The translations under genes and the position numbers were made by a program. The notes beneath the pieces were generated by a model, which saw only the letters and a program-made list of their open reading frames with translations, searched no databases and was not told the DNA's origin. Of a stretch of DNA of 64,000 nt, positions 25,510 to 36,665 are shown in pieces; position 1 is the stretch's first letter; each line of letters starts with the position of its first letter. This DNA is from Brevundimonas sp. (lineage in GTDB: Bacteria > Pseudomonadota > Alphaproteobacteria > Caulobacterales > Caulobacteraceae), in contig NZ_JAQSDK010000006.1 of the NCBI RefSeq assembly GCF_029945885.1, forward strand, positions 186,001 through 250,000. The letters run 5' to 3'.

Positions 25510-26001
25510 ATGCCCCGTTTGACGCCGTTTTCCACCGCCCGACTGCTCGCCCTCGTCTCGATGGCGGCCCTGGCCACGGCCTGCGCCCCGACTATCGGAG
25601 TCAATGGATTCCAGAACGTTGACGTCAAGCCGACCGACATCGTCGCGGGGACCGACACCAAGGAAACCGTGATCGCCCGGCTGGGCAGTCCGTCGACCAC
25701 CTCGACCTTCGAGGGCGACAGCATCTGGTACTACATCAGCCAGACGACCGAAAAATACACCTACAACCTGCCGCAGGTCACCCAGCGCAGCGTGACCGAG
25801 ATCGTCTTCAACGACGCCGAACAGGTCGCCTCGGTCCGGACCCTGGGTCTCGAGGACGGCCAGGACCTGGACATGCAGCGCCGCGAGACCCCGACGCGGG
25901 GCCGTGAGCTGACCATCATGGAACAGCTGCTCGGCAACGTCGGCCGCGGCCAGCTGCCCCAGACCGACGAGAACCAGCCGGGCCAGCGCCGCCCCGACTA
26001 G
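25510..26001 (+). CDS. bamE: Outer membrane assembly lipoprotein BamE (SmpA/OmlA)
   Basis: 163 residues from the ATG at 25510. The signal peptide ends in LATACAP, a lipobox-like site. The SmpA/OmlA domain is shown by DIVAGTDTKETVIARLGSPSTTSTFEGDSIWYYISQ and EIVFNDAEQVASVRTL. BamE helps the Bam complex insert beta-barrels into the outer membrane. The C-terminal extension, ending in a Gln/Pro-rich tail, is common in Caulobacterales. A strong terminator follows. Confidence 0.93.
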   Translation: MPRLTPFSTARLLALVSMAALATACAPTIGVNGFQNVDVKPTDIVAGTDTKETVIARLGSPSTTSTFEGDSIWYYISQTTEKYTYNLPQVTQRSVTEIVFNDAEQVASVRTLGLEDGQDLDMQRRETPTRGRELTIMEQLLGNVGRGQLPQTDENQPGQRRPD

Positions 26002-26027
26002 GGAGCCGGCCGGCATCCAGACAGACA

Positions 26028-26062
26028 GACGCCCCGGAGATTGCTCTCCGGGGCGTCTTTCG
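26028..26062 (+). terminator. Rho-independent terminator of bamE
   Basis: A perfect 13-bp stem (GACGCCCCGGAGA at 26028-26040 with its complement at 26045-26057), loop TTGC, then TTTCGTTTC. It separates bamE from the convergent hppA and, being symmetrical, could act on both strands in part. Confidence 0.85.
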
Positions 26063-26121
26063 TTTCGGTGGAAACCGGAAGAACCGGTCCGCGCCCCGGG
26101 CAGGACCCGGGGCGCGTACGA

Positions 26122-28269
<2,148 letters not shown>

Positions 28270-28446
28270 GGCGTTTCGTTTCCCTGTGCAAACATGGCGC
28301 CCGGACCCTTGGCGCGGTGGGGCGTTTTCGCCTCTCTCCGCCTTCCGGTCCCCCCGTGCGCAACGGACGCGACAATGCGTCCATGGGGAATTGCGGCGGA
28401 AAGTTGCCAAATGCGCCGGTCAGACGCAACAACGGTTTTTACAGGG

Positions 28447-28878
28447 TCAGCCGGCCGGGGTGCGGGTCCGGTGGCGGGGGACCTGGCTGAACACCTCGAC
28501 CCGGGTCACCGCCCCGCGTCCTACCAGGGTCGTGGCCGACCGCATCAGGCTCGCGGACAGGGCCGCAACGTCGATCACATTCCAGTCGTCCGCGACCGTG
28601 AAGGGGGTTCGGTAGGCCGCCCGGGTCAGGGCGTCCCGCAGATAGGGCTCCTTCGTCCGGACCCGTTCCGCCGTCTGGCCGCGGCCGAGATGCAGGCGCA
28701 GCGTGACGAAGATGTAGTTGCGAACTCGACCCCCGGCGATGATCGGCAGGCCCACACCGGCAACCGCGAGCGGCGCGGAGTCCGTCGGTGATTCGTTCTC
28801 CGAGGCCAGGGCCACAGACGGCGCGGCGGCTGCCACGGCAACGGTTCCGGCAATGAGATCACGACGACGCATGACCAC
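28447..28878 (-). CDS. Tat-signal protein of unknown function
   Basis: 143 residues. MVMRRRDLIAGTVAVAAAAPSVALA is a twin-arginine export signal with an ALA-type cleavage site near residue 25. The mature part, about 115 residues, has LPIIAGGRVRNYIFVTLRLHLG and EPYLRDALTRAAYRTPFTV, then SLMRSATTLVGRGAVTRVEVFSQVP. The layout (strand, paired helices, strand) is loosely like FliL-type periplasmic domains, but I would not assign it. It ends the glyA-to-thiL operon, 34 bases after thiL, and is followed by about 180 bases without a gene before hppA. Confidence 0.75.
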   Translation of the reverse strand: MVMRRRDLIAGTVAVAAAAPSVALASENESPTDSAPLAVAGVGLPIIAGGRVRNYIFVTLRLHLGRGQTAERVRTKEPYLRDALTRAAYRTPFTVADDWNVIDVAALSASLMRSATTLVGRGAVTRVEVFSQVPRHRTRTPAG

Positions 28879-28912
28879 ATCATGGCGACGATCCCTTAGG
28901 ATTCCGTTGCGC

Positions 28913-29902
28913 TCAGCCGTGGGTCCAGCCCGGCTGGCCGACGGCGACGACCCTGCCGCCCGAACGCACCGTGACGCCGGTCCCGGCGACGACCCGGCCG
29001 ATGGTCGTCAGCCGCAGATGCTGGCGTTCAGCCGCGCGGCGCAGGTTGTCCTCGTCGCCGGCGCGGGCTGTGAAGGCGATCTCGTAGTCATCGCCCCCGG
29101 TCGCCAGTTGGACCCGGGCGTCCTCCGGGTCGACCCGGCCGTCCAGCCACGCCAGACCGGCGGCCGACACCGGCAGGGTGCCGAGATCGATCTGCAGCGC
29201 CACCCCGCTGGCGACGGCGAGGTGGCCGAGGTCGGCGACCAGACCGTCCGAAACGTCGATGGCGGCGGTGGCCAGGTCGCGGATCTGTTCGGCAAAGGCC
29301 ACCCGCGGCATCGGTGTACGATAGTGATCGACCAGGGCCCTGATCCGCCCGGGTTCCAGCGACAGCATCCCCCTGACGGCCTGCAGCCCCAGAAAGCCGT
29401 CGCCGATCGCCCCGGTGACCAGAACGACATCCCCGGGTCGGGCCCCGTCGCGGCCGACGGTCCGGCCCCTGGGCGTCCAGCCCAGCATCGTCAGGGAGAA
29501 ACTGGCCGGGCCGGAGGTGGCGACCGTGTCCCCGCCCAGCAGGGCGACGTCGAATTCGGTCTGGTCGTGTTTCAGACCGGCGGCGAAGGCCTCGCGTTCG
29601 GGCCAGCCGCAGCGGGTCGACCAGAAACAGCCCAGCAGATAGCCGAACGGCTCGGCCCCCTTGGCGGCCAGGTCGGACAGGTTCACCCGCAGCAGCTTCT
29701 GCGCCACCGTATCCATCGGGTCTTCGGGCAGGAAATGAACGCCCTCGACGATCGAGTCCTTGGTCAGGACCAGATCGTATCCGGCCCGGGACGGCACGAC
29801 AGCGACATCGTCCAGCAGGTTCCGGCCCCATTCAGGATGGGCCAGCGGCGCGAGCAGCCGCCGGATGGTCTCGAATTCTCCGGCGACATCAACCGAGGGC
29901 AT
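28913..29902 (-). CDS. thiL: Thiamine-monophosphate kinase
   Basis: 329 residues, ATG at 29902 right after a GTG. Motifs: [12 protein letters not shown] near 50 (Mg/ATP-binding aspartates), [51 protein letters not shown] and [12 protein letters not shown]. It phosphorylates thiamine phosphate to thiamine pyrophosphate. Its start overlaps the end of nusB by 14 bases, the normal order in this group. Confidence 0.95.
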   Translation of the reverse strand: MPSVDVAGEFETIRRLLAPLAHPEWGRNLLDDVAVVPSRAGYDLVLTKDSIVEGVHFLPEDPMDTVAQKLLRVNLSDLAAKGAEPFGYLLGCFWSTRCGWPEREAFAAGLKHDQTEFDVALLGGDTVATSGPASFSLTMLGWTPRGRTVGRDGARPGDVVLVTGAIGDGFLGLQAVRGMLSLEPGRIRALVDHYRTPMPRVAFAEQIRDLATAAIDVSDGLVADLGHLAVASGVALQIDLGTLPVSAAGLAWLDGRVDPEDARVQLATGGDDYEIAFTARAGDEDNLRRAAERQHLRLTTIGRVVAGTGVTVRSGGRVVAVGQPGWTHG

Positions 29903-30413
29903 CACGCGCCACGCCGTCGAGCGCCGCGTTCACGAATTTCGCCTCGGCGTCGTCGAAGAAGGCCTTGGCCAGTTCGACATATTCGTCGATGACGATTTCG
30001 CGCGGCACATCACGCCTCTCGCGGAGTTCCCAGGCTCCGGCCCGCAGCAGGGCACGCAGGGTCGAATCCAGCCGCTCCATGCGCCAGTTGGACGCCAGTC
30101 GGGCCTTGATCGCCGCATCGATGTCGCGCTGGCCGCCGATCACCCCGCGCACGATCTCCTGGAAATAGTCCTCGTCAGCCTCGGCCATGACCTCGCCCTC
30201 CAGGTCGGAGTCGAAGCGGTGGGACAGGAATTCGGTGATCACTGTGTCGACGCCCTCCCCGGCCAGTTCCATCTGGTACAGGGCCTGGACGGCGGCCAGG
30301 CGGGCGACCGTGCGGGCACGACGCTGGCGCGAGGTGAGATGCGGCTCGGCGCGCTGCTTTTGCGCTTCGGCCAGCTGGGCGATGACGGCCTGGATGCTGT
30401 TGGGTTCGGTCAC
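29889..30413 (-). CDS. nusB: Transcription antitermination protein NusB
   Basis: 174 residues from a GTG start at 30413, which overlaps the ribH stop in GTGA; no ATG lies closer to the homology. The NusB fold is seen as [62 protein letters not shown] and [30 protein letters not shown]. It acts in rRNA antitermination complexes with NusE. The ribH-nusB-thiL order is conserved. Confidence 0.95.
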   Translation of the reverse strand: MTEPNSIQAVIAQLAEAQKQRAEPHLTSRQRRARTVARLAAVQALYQMELAGEGVDTVITEFLSHRFDSDLEGEVMAEADEDYFQEIVRGVIGGQRDIDAAIKARLASNWRMERLDSTLRALLRAGAWELRERRDVPREIVIDEYVELAKAFFDDAEAKFVNAALDGVARDALG

Positions 30414-30871
30414 GACGCCAGTCCTACGCGCAGGCGCTTCTTCAACGCAATGAGATCCAGACAGGCACGCGCCGCGCCGCCACCCTTGTCGCCCTCGCTG
30501 AGCCGCGCCCGGGCCCAGGCCTGGGCTTCGTCCTCGACGGTCAGGATGCCGTTGCCGATCAGCAGTCCCTTGATGCCCAGCTGGCACAGACCGGCCGCTG
30601 ACTGATCCGAAACGATCTCGAAATGATAGGTCTCGCCGCGGATCACACAGCCCAGGGCCACATAGCCGTCATAGCGCGGGGCGGTCGGATAGCGACCGGC
30701 CTCTTCGGCGAGGGCGATGGCGGTCGGGATTTCCAGCGCGCCGGGCACGGTGACGACATCGAATCGCGCCCCGCGGGCCGTCAGGGCATTCTTCGCCCCC
30801 TCCAGAAGGGCGTCGGCCAGATCATCATAATAGCGCGCCTCGACGATCAGGACGCGGTCAGGTTCGGTCAG
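30410..30871 (-). CDS. ribH: 6,7-dimethyl-8-ribityllumazine synthase with non-canonical start
   Basis: Homology begins at [25 protein letters not shown] and runs through [44 protein letters not shown] and [18 protein letters not shown]. In this frame there is a stop at 30895-30893 and between it and the homology no ATG, GTG or TTG; the first canonical start is a GTG at 30748, 41 codons too late. The best start is CTG at 30871, which overlaps the ribB stop (CTGA) and follows a GGAG tract, giving 153 residues, the usual length. The enzyme joins the pyrimidine and dihydroxybutanone phosphate precursors of riboflavin. Confidence 0.88.
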   Translation of the reverse strand: MTEPDRVLIVEARYYDDLADALLEGAKNALTARGARFDVVTVPGALEIPTAIALAEEAGRYPTAPRYDGYVALGCVIRGETYHFEIVSDQSAAGLCQLGIKGLLIGNGILTVEDEAQAWARARLSEGDKGGGAARACLDLIALKKRLRVGLAS

Positions 30872-32001
30872 GATTGGTCTTCTCCGTCCATGTCACGCCA
30901 GCCGACGATGCGCAGGCCATAGCCTTCCAGCGCGGTCGGTGACGGTCGGGTCGAGCTCATCACGATCATGTCCCGCACGCCGAGGTCCAGCAGGATCTGG
31001 GCCCCGACGCCATAGTTGCGGATCGACCGGTCGGCCGAGGCGGGCTTTTTCACACCGGACAGCCGCTCTTCCAGACCATGCAGCTCCGGATCACGCAGGA
31101 AGACGGTGACCCCGGCCCCGTCATGGGCGCTGATCGCCTTCAGGGCCAGCGGCACATAGTCCTGGCGGGCCTCGACATGGCCCAGCAGGTCGGCGGCGAA
31201 ATCCACCTGGTGCATCCGCACCAGGGTCGGCCTGGCCGGGTCGATCTTGCCGCTGACCAGGGCGACATGCTCGACCCCCTCGATGGCATTGCGGAACAGC
31301 ATCAGGCGGAACGGGCCGCCGTGGACACTCTCGAACGGCGTATCCATGACCCGCTCGACCAGTCGTTCGGTGCGGCGGCGATAGGCGATCAGGTCGGCGA
31401 TGGTGCCGATCTTCAGCCCGTGCAGCTGGGCAAAGGCCACCAGATCCGGCATCCGCGCCATGGTGCCGTCGTCATTCATGATCTCGCAGATCACCCCGGC
31501 CGGGGTCAGGCCGGCCATCCGGCTGATGTCGACGGCGGCCTCGGTATGGCCGGTGCGGACCAGCACCCCGCCGTCGCGCGCGACCAGCGGAAAGACATGG
31601 CCGGGCGAGACGATGTCGTCGGCACCCCGGGTCGGGTCGGCGGCGACCTGGACGGTGCGCGCGCGGTCGGCGGCCGAGATGCCGGTCGTCACCCCCTCCT
31701 TCGCCTCGATCGAGACGGTGAAGGCCGTGCCCATGCTCTCGCGATTCTCGGCGGCCATCGGCGGCAGGCGCAGCTGGCGGGCGCGCTCGCTTGTGATGGC
31801 CAGGCAGATCAGGCCGCGCGCGTGGCGGGCCATGAAATTGATCTGGTCCGGCGTGGCGAACTGGGCCGGAATGATGATGTCGCCCTCATTCTCCCGGTCC
31901 TCGGCATCGACGAGGATATAGGGTTTGCCGTTACGGGCATCCTCGAGGATGTCCTCGATCGGGCTGATGGGGCTGTCGTTGTGGTTGGCGGCGGTTTGCA
32001 T
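30868..32001 (-). CDS. ribB: 3,4-dihydroxy-2-butanone-4-phosphate synthase with degenerate GTP cyclohydrolase II domain
   Basis: 377 residues. Residues about 15-210 are an intact RibB domain: [69 protein letters not shown]. The C-terminal half aligns with RibA but where RibA has HSECxTGDxxxSxxCDCG this protein has [19 protein letters not shown], so all zinc cysteines are gone, and the catalytic arginine/tyrosine region is also altered. This is the RibBX type known from many Proteobacteria. It should make the C4 precursor from ribulose-5-phosphate but not open GTP. ATG overlaps the ribE stop. Confidence 0.93.
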   Translation of the reverse strand: MQTAANHNDSPISPIEDILEDARNGKPYILVDAEDRENEGDIIIPAQFATPDQINFMARHARGLICLAITSERARQLRLPPMAAENRESMGTAFTVSIEAKEGVTTGISAADRARTVQVAADPTRGADDIVSPGHVFPLVARDGGVLVRTGHTEAAVDISRMAGLTPAGVICEIMNDDGTMARMPDLVAFAQLHGLKIGTIADLIAYRRRTERLVERVMDTPFESVHGGPFRLMLFRNAIEGVEHVALVSGKIDPARPTLVRMHQVDFAADLLGHVEARQDYVPLALKAISAHDGAGVTVFLRDPELHGLEERLSGVKKPASADRSIRNYGVGAQILLDLGVRDMIVMSSTRPSPTALEGYGLRIVGWRDMDGEDQS

Positions 32002-32591
32002 CACGCGGTCTCCTGCCACCGCGCGAGGTATCGCGCCAGCATGTCGATCTCGATATTGACCGGATCGCCGGCCTTCAGCGTCCCAAGGGTGGTCGCCGTC
32101 CAGGTATGGGGGATGATGTTCAGGCCGAATTCCCGGCCCTCGACCGTGTTCACCGTCAGCGACACCCCGTCGATGGTGATCGAGCCCTTGGCGGCGATAT
32201 AGCGGTGCAACGGGGCCGGGGCCGCGATCGTCAGCCGGTGCGACCCGCCCTCCGGCGTGATCGCCACCACCCGGCCCAGACCGTCGACATGGCCCGAGAC
32301 GATATGACCGCCCAGTTCGTCGCCCAGTTTCGCGGCCCGCTCCAGATTGACCCGTGTTCCGGCCTGCCACTCGCCCAGGGTCGTCTTCGACAGGGTCTCG
32401 CCCGAGACCTCGACCGCGAACCAGCCGGGCCCGGTCTCGACCACGGTCAGGCAGCAGCCCGCGTGGCTGACCGAGGCCCCCAGATCCAGCGTCGCCGTGT
32501 CCCAGGCGGTCTCGATCTCATAGCGGCGATCCCGCGCGGTCTGGCTGACCGCGCGAACCCTGCCGATGTCAGTGACGATGCCGGTGAACAT
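32001..32591 (-). CDS. ribE: Riboflavin synthase alpha subunit
   Basis: 196 residues made of two lumazine-binding repeats: MFTGIVTDIGRV with SHAGCCLTVVE in the first, GHIVSGHVDGLGRV with SITIDGVSLTVNTVEG in the second. It dismutates two dimethylribityllumazines to riboflavin. It sits between the RibD reductase gene (no gap) and ribB (stop/start overlap). Confidence 0.96.
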   Translation of the reverse strand: MFTGIVTDIGRVRAVSQTARDRRYEIETAWDTATLDLGASVSHAGCCLTVVETGPGWFAVEVSGETLSKTTLGEWQAGTRVNLERAAKLGDELGGHIVSGHVDGLGRVVAITPEGGSHRLTIAAPAPLHRYIAAKGSITIDGVSLTVNTVEGREFGLNIIPHTWTATTLGTLKAGDPVNIEIDMLARYLARWQETA

Positions 32592-33218
32592 TCAGACCCT
32601 CTCGTAACGTTCCCACAGGTCGTCACCGCAGGGTTCAACCGCAAGGCGCCGAAAGGCCGGTGCGTCGGAAAGTCGGGCCAGGGCCAGGCCGGCGACACAG
32701 GCGCGACCGTCGCCGCCCAGCAGAATCGGGGCCCGGAACCACTCCAGTGCATCGACCAGACCGGCGGCGATGAAGGAGGCCGCGACCTCGCCGCCGCCCT
32801 CGATCATCAGCATGCCGATGCCGCGCCGCTTCAGGGCCGCCAGAACCGCCTTCGGGGACGGTCGGCCGTCCGGGGCCTCGACCCGCTCAACCTCAGCCTC
32901 GCCGACCGGCGACGGCTCGGCCGCCGTCAGGATCAGGGTGTTGGTCCCGGCGATCCGGGCCGTGGCCGGGGTGCGCAACCGGCTGTCCAGCACCACCCGC
33001 AGCGGCTGGTCGACCGGCCGCCCCGGCAGACGCACCGTCAGTTCGGGGTCGTCGGCCAGCACGGTCCCGACCCCGACCAGCACGGCGTCATGGGCGGCGC
33101 GCAGCCGGTGTCCGGCCTGACGGGCGGGCTCACCGGTGATCCAGCGGCTCTCGCCGGACGCCGTGGCGATGCGACCGTCCAGCGACGTCGCCAATTTCAG
33201 GGTAACGCGCGATCGCAT
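32592..33218 (-). CDS. ribD: RibD reductase domain only (deaminase domain absent)
   Basis: 208 residues that match only the C-terminal half of RibD: VTLKLATSLDGRIATASGESRWITG, RAAHDAVLVGVGTVLADDPELTVR, GIGMLMIEGGGEVAASFI and LGGDGRACV. The roughly 145-residue zinc deaminase domain (HAE and PCxxC motifs) is missing; the ATG at 33218 instead overlaps the nrdR stop by one base. No deaminase fragment is visible in other frames here. It should reduce the ribosylamino-pyrimidine intermediate with NADPH, but needs a separate deaminase. In relatives nrdR is followed by full-length ribD. Confidence 0.9.
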   Translation of the reverse strand: MRSRVTLKLATSLDGRIATASGESRWITGEPARQAGHRLRAAHDAVLVGVGTVLADDPELTVRLPGRPVDQPLRVVLDSRLRTPATARIAGTNTLILTAAEPSPVGEAEVERVEAPDGRPSPKAVLAALKRRGIGMLMIEGGGEVAASFIAAGLVDALEWFRAPILLGGDGRACVAGLALARLSDAPAFRRLAVEPCGDDLWERYERV

Positions 33219-33685
33219 CAGCTGCGACCGGGCTCATCCAGCCCTTCGTCGCCGAGGAATTTGGCGAAATCGCCGGTGTGGCGGAAATCCTTGTAGACCG
33301 AGGCGTAGCGGACATAGGCCACTTCATCGACGCCCTTCAGCGCCTTCATGATGAAGTCACCGACGGTGCTGGACGGAATCTCGGTCTCACCCAGGCTTTC
33401 CAGCTGTCGCACGATACGACTGACCAGCTGTTCGATCTGCTCCGGCTGCACCGGCCGCTTGCGCAGGGCGATACCCAGCGACCGCTCCAGCTTGTCACGG
33501 TCGAACGGGGTCCGCCGCCCGTTGCGCTTCAGGATCATCAGCTCGCGCAGCTGCACCCGCTCAAAGGTGGTGAAACGCCCGTTGCAGTTGGGGCAGGACC
33601 GGCGACGGCGGATGGCCGCACCGTCATCCGACGGGCGGCTGTCCTTCACCTGGGTATCCTGATGGCCGCAGAAGGGGCATTTCAT
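33218..33685 (-). CDS. nrdR: Transcriptional repressor NrdR
   Basis: 155 residues. N-terminal zinc ribbon [20 protein letters not shown] with second pair CPNC, then the ATP-cone [25 protein letters not shown] and [13 protein letters not shown]. NrdR senses ATP/dATP and represses ribonucleotide reductase genes. It lies six bases after glyA and overlaps ribD. Confidence 0.96.
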   Translation of the reverse strand: MKCPFCGHQDTQVKDSRPSDDGAAIRRRRSCPNCNGRFTTFERVQLRELMILKRNGRRTPFDRDKLERSLGIALRKRPVQPEQIEQLVSRIVRQLESLGETEIPSSTVGDFIMKALKGVDEVAYVRYASVYKDFRHTGDFAKFLGDEGLDEPGRS

Positions 33686-33691
33686 CGGCGT

Positions 33692-34990
33692 CTATCCATA
33701 GATCGGGAAGCGACGGGTCAGGGCCCGCACCTCGTCGGCGACCCGGGCCTGGACGGTGGCGTCGGCTTCGTCCGTGCCCTGCATGGAGTCGATCACATCG
33801 GCGATCCAGTGGCCGACCTGCTGGAACTCGGCGATGCCGAAGCCGCGCGTCGTCCCCGCCGGGGTCCCGAGCCGCACGCCCGAGGTCACCGTGAAGGGGG
33901 CCGTGTCGAACGGCACGCCGTTCTTGTTGCAGGTCATCAGGGCGTGCTCCAGGGCCGCCTCGGTCGCCTTGCCGGTCACACCCTTGGGCCGCAGGTCGAC
34001 CAGCATCAGATGGCTGTCGGTGCCGCCCGAGACGATGGCCAGACCCCGCTCCTCCAGCACCCTGGCCAGGGCCCGGGCATTGTCGACGACCTGTTGCGCA
34101 TAGAGTTTGAACTCGGGCTTCAGCGCCTCGCCGAAGGCCACGGCCTTGGCGGCGATCACATGCTCCAGCGGTCCGCCCTGCAGGCCGGGGAAGACGGCGG
34201 AATTGATCTTCTTGGCGATGTCGCCGTCATTGGTCAGCACCATGCCGCCGCGTGGGCCCCGCAGGGTCTTGTGGGTGGTGGTGGTGGTGACATGGGCGTG
34301 AGCGACCGGATCCGGATAGGCTCCACCGGCGATCAGGCCTGCGTAATGGGCCATGTCGACCATCAGATACGCCCCGACGCTGTCGGCGATCTCGCGGAAG
34401 CGTTTGAAATCGATGTGTCGGCTGTAGGCCGAGGCCCCGGCCACGATCAGCTTGGGCTTTTCCGCCTCGGCCATCGCCTGGACGTGGTCGTAGTCGATCA
34501 GGTGGTCGTCTTCCTTGACCTTGTAGGTCACCGGCCGGAACCATTTGCCCGACTGGTTGGCCGGGCTGCCGTGGGTCAGGTGGCCGCCGCAGGCCAGGTC
34601 CATGCCCAGGAAGGTGTCACCAGGCTGCAGCAGGGCCATGAACACCGCCTGGTTGGCCTGGGCCCCCGAGTGCGGCTGCACATTGGCGAAGCCCGCGCCG
34701 AACAGTTCCTTGGCCCGCTCGCGCGCCAGGTTCTCGGTGACGTCGACATATTCGCAGCCGCCATAGTAGCGGCGGCCGGGATAGCCCTCGGCGTATTTGT
34801 TGGTCAGGACCGACCCCTGGGCCTCCAGCACCGCCTTCGAGACGATGTTTTCCGAGGCGATCAGCTCGATCTGTTCCTTCTGGCGGCCGAGTTCGCCGGC
34901 GATGCCGCGCGCGATCTCCGGATCGGCCTCGGCCAGGCCGCGCGAGAAATAGGCGTCATGGACGAAGGGTACGGTCACGGCAGGGCTCAC
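33692..34990 (-). CDS. glyA: Serine hydroxymethyltransferase
   Basis: 432 residues from a GTG at 34990; another GTG 12 bases on is possible. Motifs: [55 protein letters not shown] and [15 protein letters not shown], whose lysine holds PLP. It interconverts serine and glycine and supplies methylene-tetrahydrofolate. It heads the leftward operon glyA-nrdR-rib-nusB-thiL and has a good promoter about 20 bases upstream, so the leader is very short. Confidence 0.97.
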   Translation of the reverse strand: MSPAVTVPFVHDAYFSRGLAEADPEIARGIAGELGRQKEQIELIASENIVSKAVLEAQGSVLTNKYAEGYPGRRYYGGCEYVDVTENLARERAKELFGAGFANVQPHSGAQANQAVFMALLQPGDTFLGMDLACGGHLTHGSPANQSGKWFRPVTYKVKEDDHLIDYDHVQAMAEAEKPKLIVAGASAYSRHIDFKRFREIADSVGAYLMVDMAHYAGLIAGGAYPDPVAHAHVTTTTTHKTLRGPRGGMVLTNDGDIAKKINSAVFPGLQGGPLEHVIAAKAVAFGEALKPEFKLYAQQVVDNARALARVLEERGLAIVSGGTDSHLMLVDLRPKGVTGKATEAALEHALMTCNKNGVPFDTAPFTVTSGVRLGTPAGTTRGFGIAEFQQVGHWIADVIDSMQGTDEADATVQARVADEVRALTRRFPIYG

Positions 34991-35011
34991 GGCTGGATGT
35001 GGAAGGCGATA

Positions 35012-35040
35012 TATCTAGGCCGTGGCGCGTCCGGCCACAA
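35012..35040 (-). promoter_or_regulatory. Promoter of the glyA-nrdR-rib operon
   Basis: Minus strand TTGTGG (35040-35035), 17-base spacer, TAGATA (35017-35012). Transcription would start near 35005, about 15 bases before the glyA GTG. No riboswitch could fit in that leader. Confidence 0.65.
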
Positions 35041-35050
35041 CATCTGGTGG

Positions 35051-35233
35051 TCAGCCCGCGGCCATGGCCCGTTTCAGCTTGGCGATGGCCAGACGCTCGA
35101 CCGCCTTGGGCTCGGCCGCCGGGCCAACGGCGCAGACCTCGCGCCCGGTGGCGACGTGGATGGCCGAAACCTTCAGATACAGACCGTTGCGGACCTTCTC
35201 GAGGATGATCCCGCCAATGTCCGGCTGGCTCAT
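35051..35233 (-). CDS. DUF6898 family small protein
   Basis: 60 residues: [26 protein letters not shown], then a two-turn stretch and the helix AVERLAIAKLKRAM. It fits the short alphaproteobacterial DUF6898 family found after hemA or in similar spots. Its start overlaps the hemA stop by one base, so it is coupled to heme synthesis; function unknown. No signal peptide. Confidence 0.8.
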   Translation of the reverse strand: MSQPDIGGIILEKVRNGLYLKVSAIHVATGREVCAVGPAAEPKAVERLAIAKLKRAMAAG

Positions 35234-36459
35234 CAGGCGGCGACAGGCCTGCGCGCCACATTGCAGTGGGTCCACAGCCGGTCCATCGCCCTGACCAGAT
35301 CGTCCATCATCGCATCGGTATGGTTCGGCGACGGGGTGAAGCGCAGCCGCTCGGTGCCCTTGGGCACGGTCGGATAGTTGATCGGCTGGACATAGACGCC
35401 GTGCTCTTCCAGCAGCATGTCCGAGATCAGCTTGCAGTGGACCGGATCGCCGACGTGCACCGGTACGATATGGCTCTCGCTGGGCAGCACCGGGATGCCG
35501 GCGGCGGCGAAGCGCGACTTCAGGGTGGCGGCGCGTTCCTGGTGGGCGACGCGCAGCTCCGGGCTGGCCTTCAGATGGCGCACCGAGGCCAGGGCTCCGG
35601 CGGTCAGGGCCGGCGGCAGGCTGGTGGTGAAGATGAAGCCCGCGGCCCAGCTGCGCACGGCGTCGATGATCATGGCGTCGGCGGCGATATAGCCCCCCAT
35701 CACGCCGATGGCCTTGCCCAGGGTGCATTCGACGATGTCGATCCCGTCCAGCACTCCGTCGCGCTCGGCCACGCCGGCCCCGGTCGCGCCGTACAGGCCG
35801 ACGGCGTGGACCTCGTCCAGATAGGTCATGGCCCCGTATTGCTTCGCCAGGGCGATGGTCCCGGTCAGGTCGGCGATGTCGCCGTCCATCGAATAGACGC
35901 TCTCGAAGGCGATCAATTTGGGTGCCTCGGCCGGCGCGTCGCGCAGCAGGCGTTCCAGGTGCACCAGATCGTTGTGGGCATAGATGTGCCGCTCGCAACC
36001 GCCGTTGCGGATGCCCGCGATCATCGAGGCGTGGTTCAGCGAGTCGGAGAAGATGATTAGGCCCGGCAGGATGCGCTGCAGGGTCGTCAGGGTCGCCTCA
36101 TTGGCCACATAGCCCGAGGTGAACAGCAGCGCCGCTTCCTTCTGGTGCCAGGCGGCCAGTTCGACCTCCAGGTCGACGGCCGACCGGGTCGTGCCCGAGA
36201 TGTTGCGCGTCCCGCCCGATCCGGCACCGACACGGTCGATCTCGGCCTGCATGGCCTCCACCACGGCCGGATGCTGGCCCATGCCCAGATAGTCGTTCGA
36301 GCACCAGATGACGACGTCCTGCTCGGATCCGTCCTCGCGGCGACGGGTCGCCATCGGGAATTGACCGCGCACGCGCTTGATGTCGGCGAAGACGCGGTAG
36401 CGCCCCTCGCTCTTGACCTGCTCGACGGCGGTCTCGAATGCAGCCTTGTAGTCGTACAA
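35233..36459 (-). CDS. hemA: 5-aminolevulinate synthase
   Basis: 408 residues of the alpha-oxoamine synthase family: [54 protein letters not shown], and [12 protein letters not shown] with the PLP lysine at 249. It condenses glycine and succinyl-CoA, the C4 route to heme confined to Alphaproteobacteria and mitochondria. The first possible start is TTG at 36459; no ATG is available in frame near the homology, so a TTG start is likely. A Fur-like palindrome lies 120 bases upstream. Confidence 0.96.
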   Translation of the reverse strand: MYDYKAAFETAVEQVKSEGRYRVFADIKRVRGQFPMATRRREDGSEQDVVIWCSNDYLGMGQHPAVVEAMQAEIDRVGAGSGGTRNISGTTRSAVDLEVELAAWHQKEAALLFTSGYVANEATLTTLQRILPGLIIFSDSLNHASMIAGIRNGGCERHIYAHNDLVHLERLLRDAPAEAPKLIAFESVYSMDGDIADLTGTIALAKQYGAMTYLDEVHAVGLYGATGAGVAERDGVLDGIDIVECTLGKAIGVMGGYIAADAMIIDAVRSWAAGFIFTTSLPPALTAGALASVRHLKASPELRVAHQERAATLKSRFAAAGIPVLPSESHIVPVHVGDPVHCKLISDMLLEEHGVYVQPINYPTVPKGTERLRFTPSPNHTDAMMDDLVRAMDRLWTHCNVARRPVAA

Positions 36460-36579
36460 GATGACAGCTCTTTTCCGCTCCGGGCGCTACATGATTCGCC
36501 CGGAAAGACGATCGCGTATTGCGCCGATTGGCTTCGTCTGTCCACGCAAACGCACGGACAAATCGCCGCAAACCCTTAA

Positions 36580-36596
36580 TTGATAACGGTTCTCAA
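36580..36596. promoter_or_regulatory. Fur/Irr-like operator upstream of hemA
   Basis: TTGATAACGGTTCTCAA is a near-perfect inverted repeat around a central G: half-sites TTGATAAC and, on the other strand, TTGAGAAC. The shape matches the 7-1-7 Fur boxes of Alphaproteobacteria. The 205-base region serves only hemA, because the gene on the other side ends here. Iron control of heme synthesis is therefore likely, though it could be Irr or another Fur-family member. Confidence 0.65.
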
Positions 36597-36665
36597 CTCT
36601 GGATTCGCGACGATTCCGCAAGCTGTTTTCCTGCCCGGGTCGGGATCAGGCCGCCTTGATCTGGA

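Noticed and set aside
34991..35011. FMN riboswitch for the riboflavin genes
   Set aside because: The leader before glyA is about 15 bases and no RFN-like sequence occurs before ribD, ribE or ribB.
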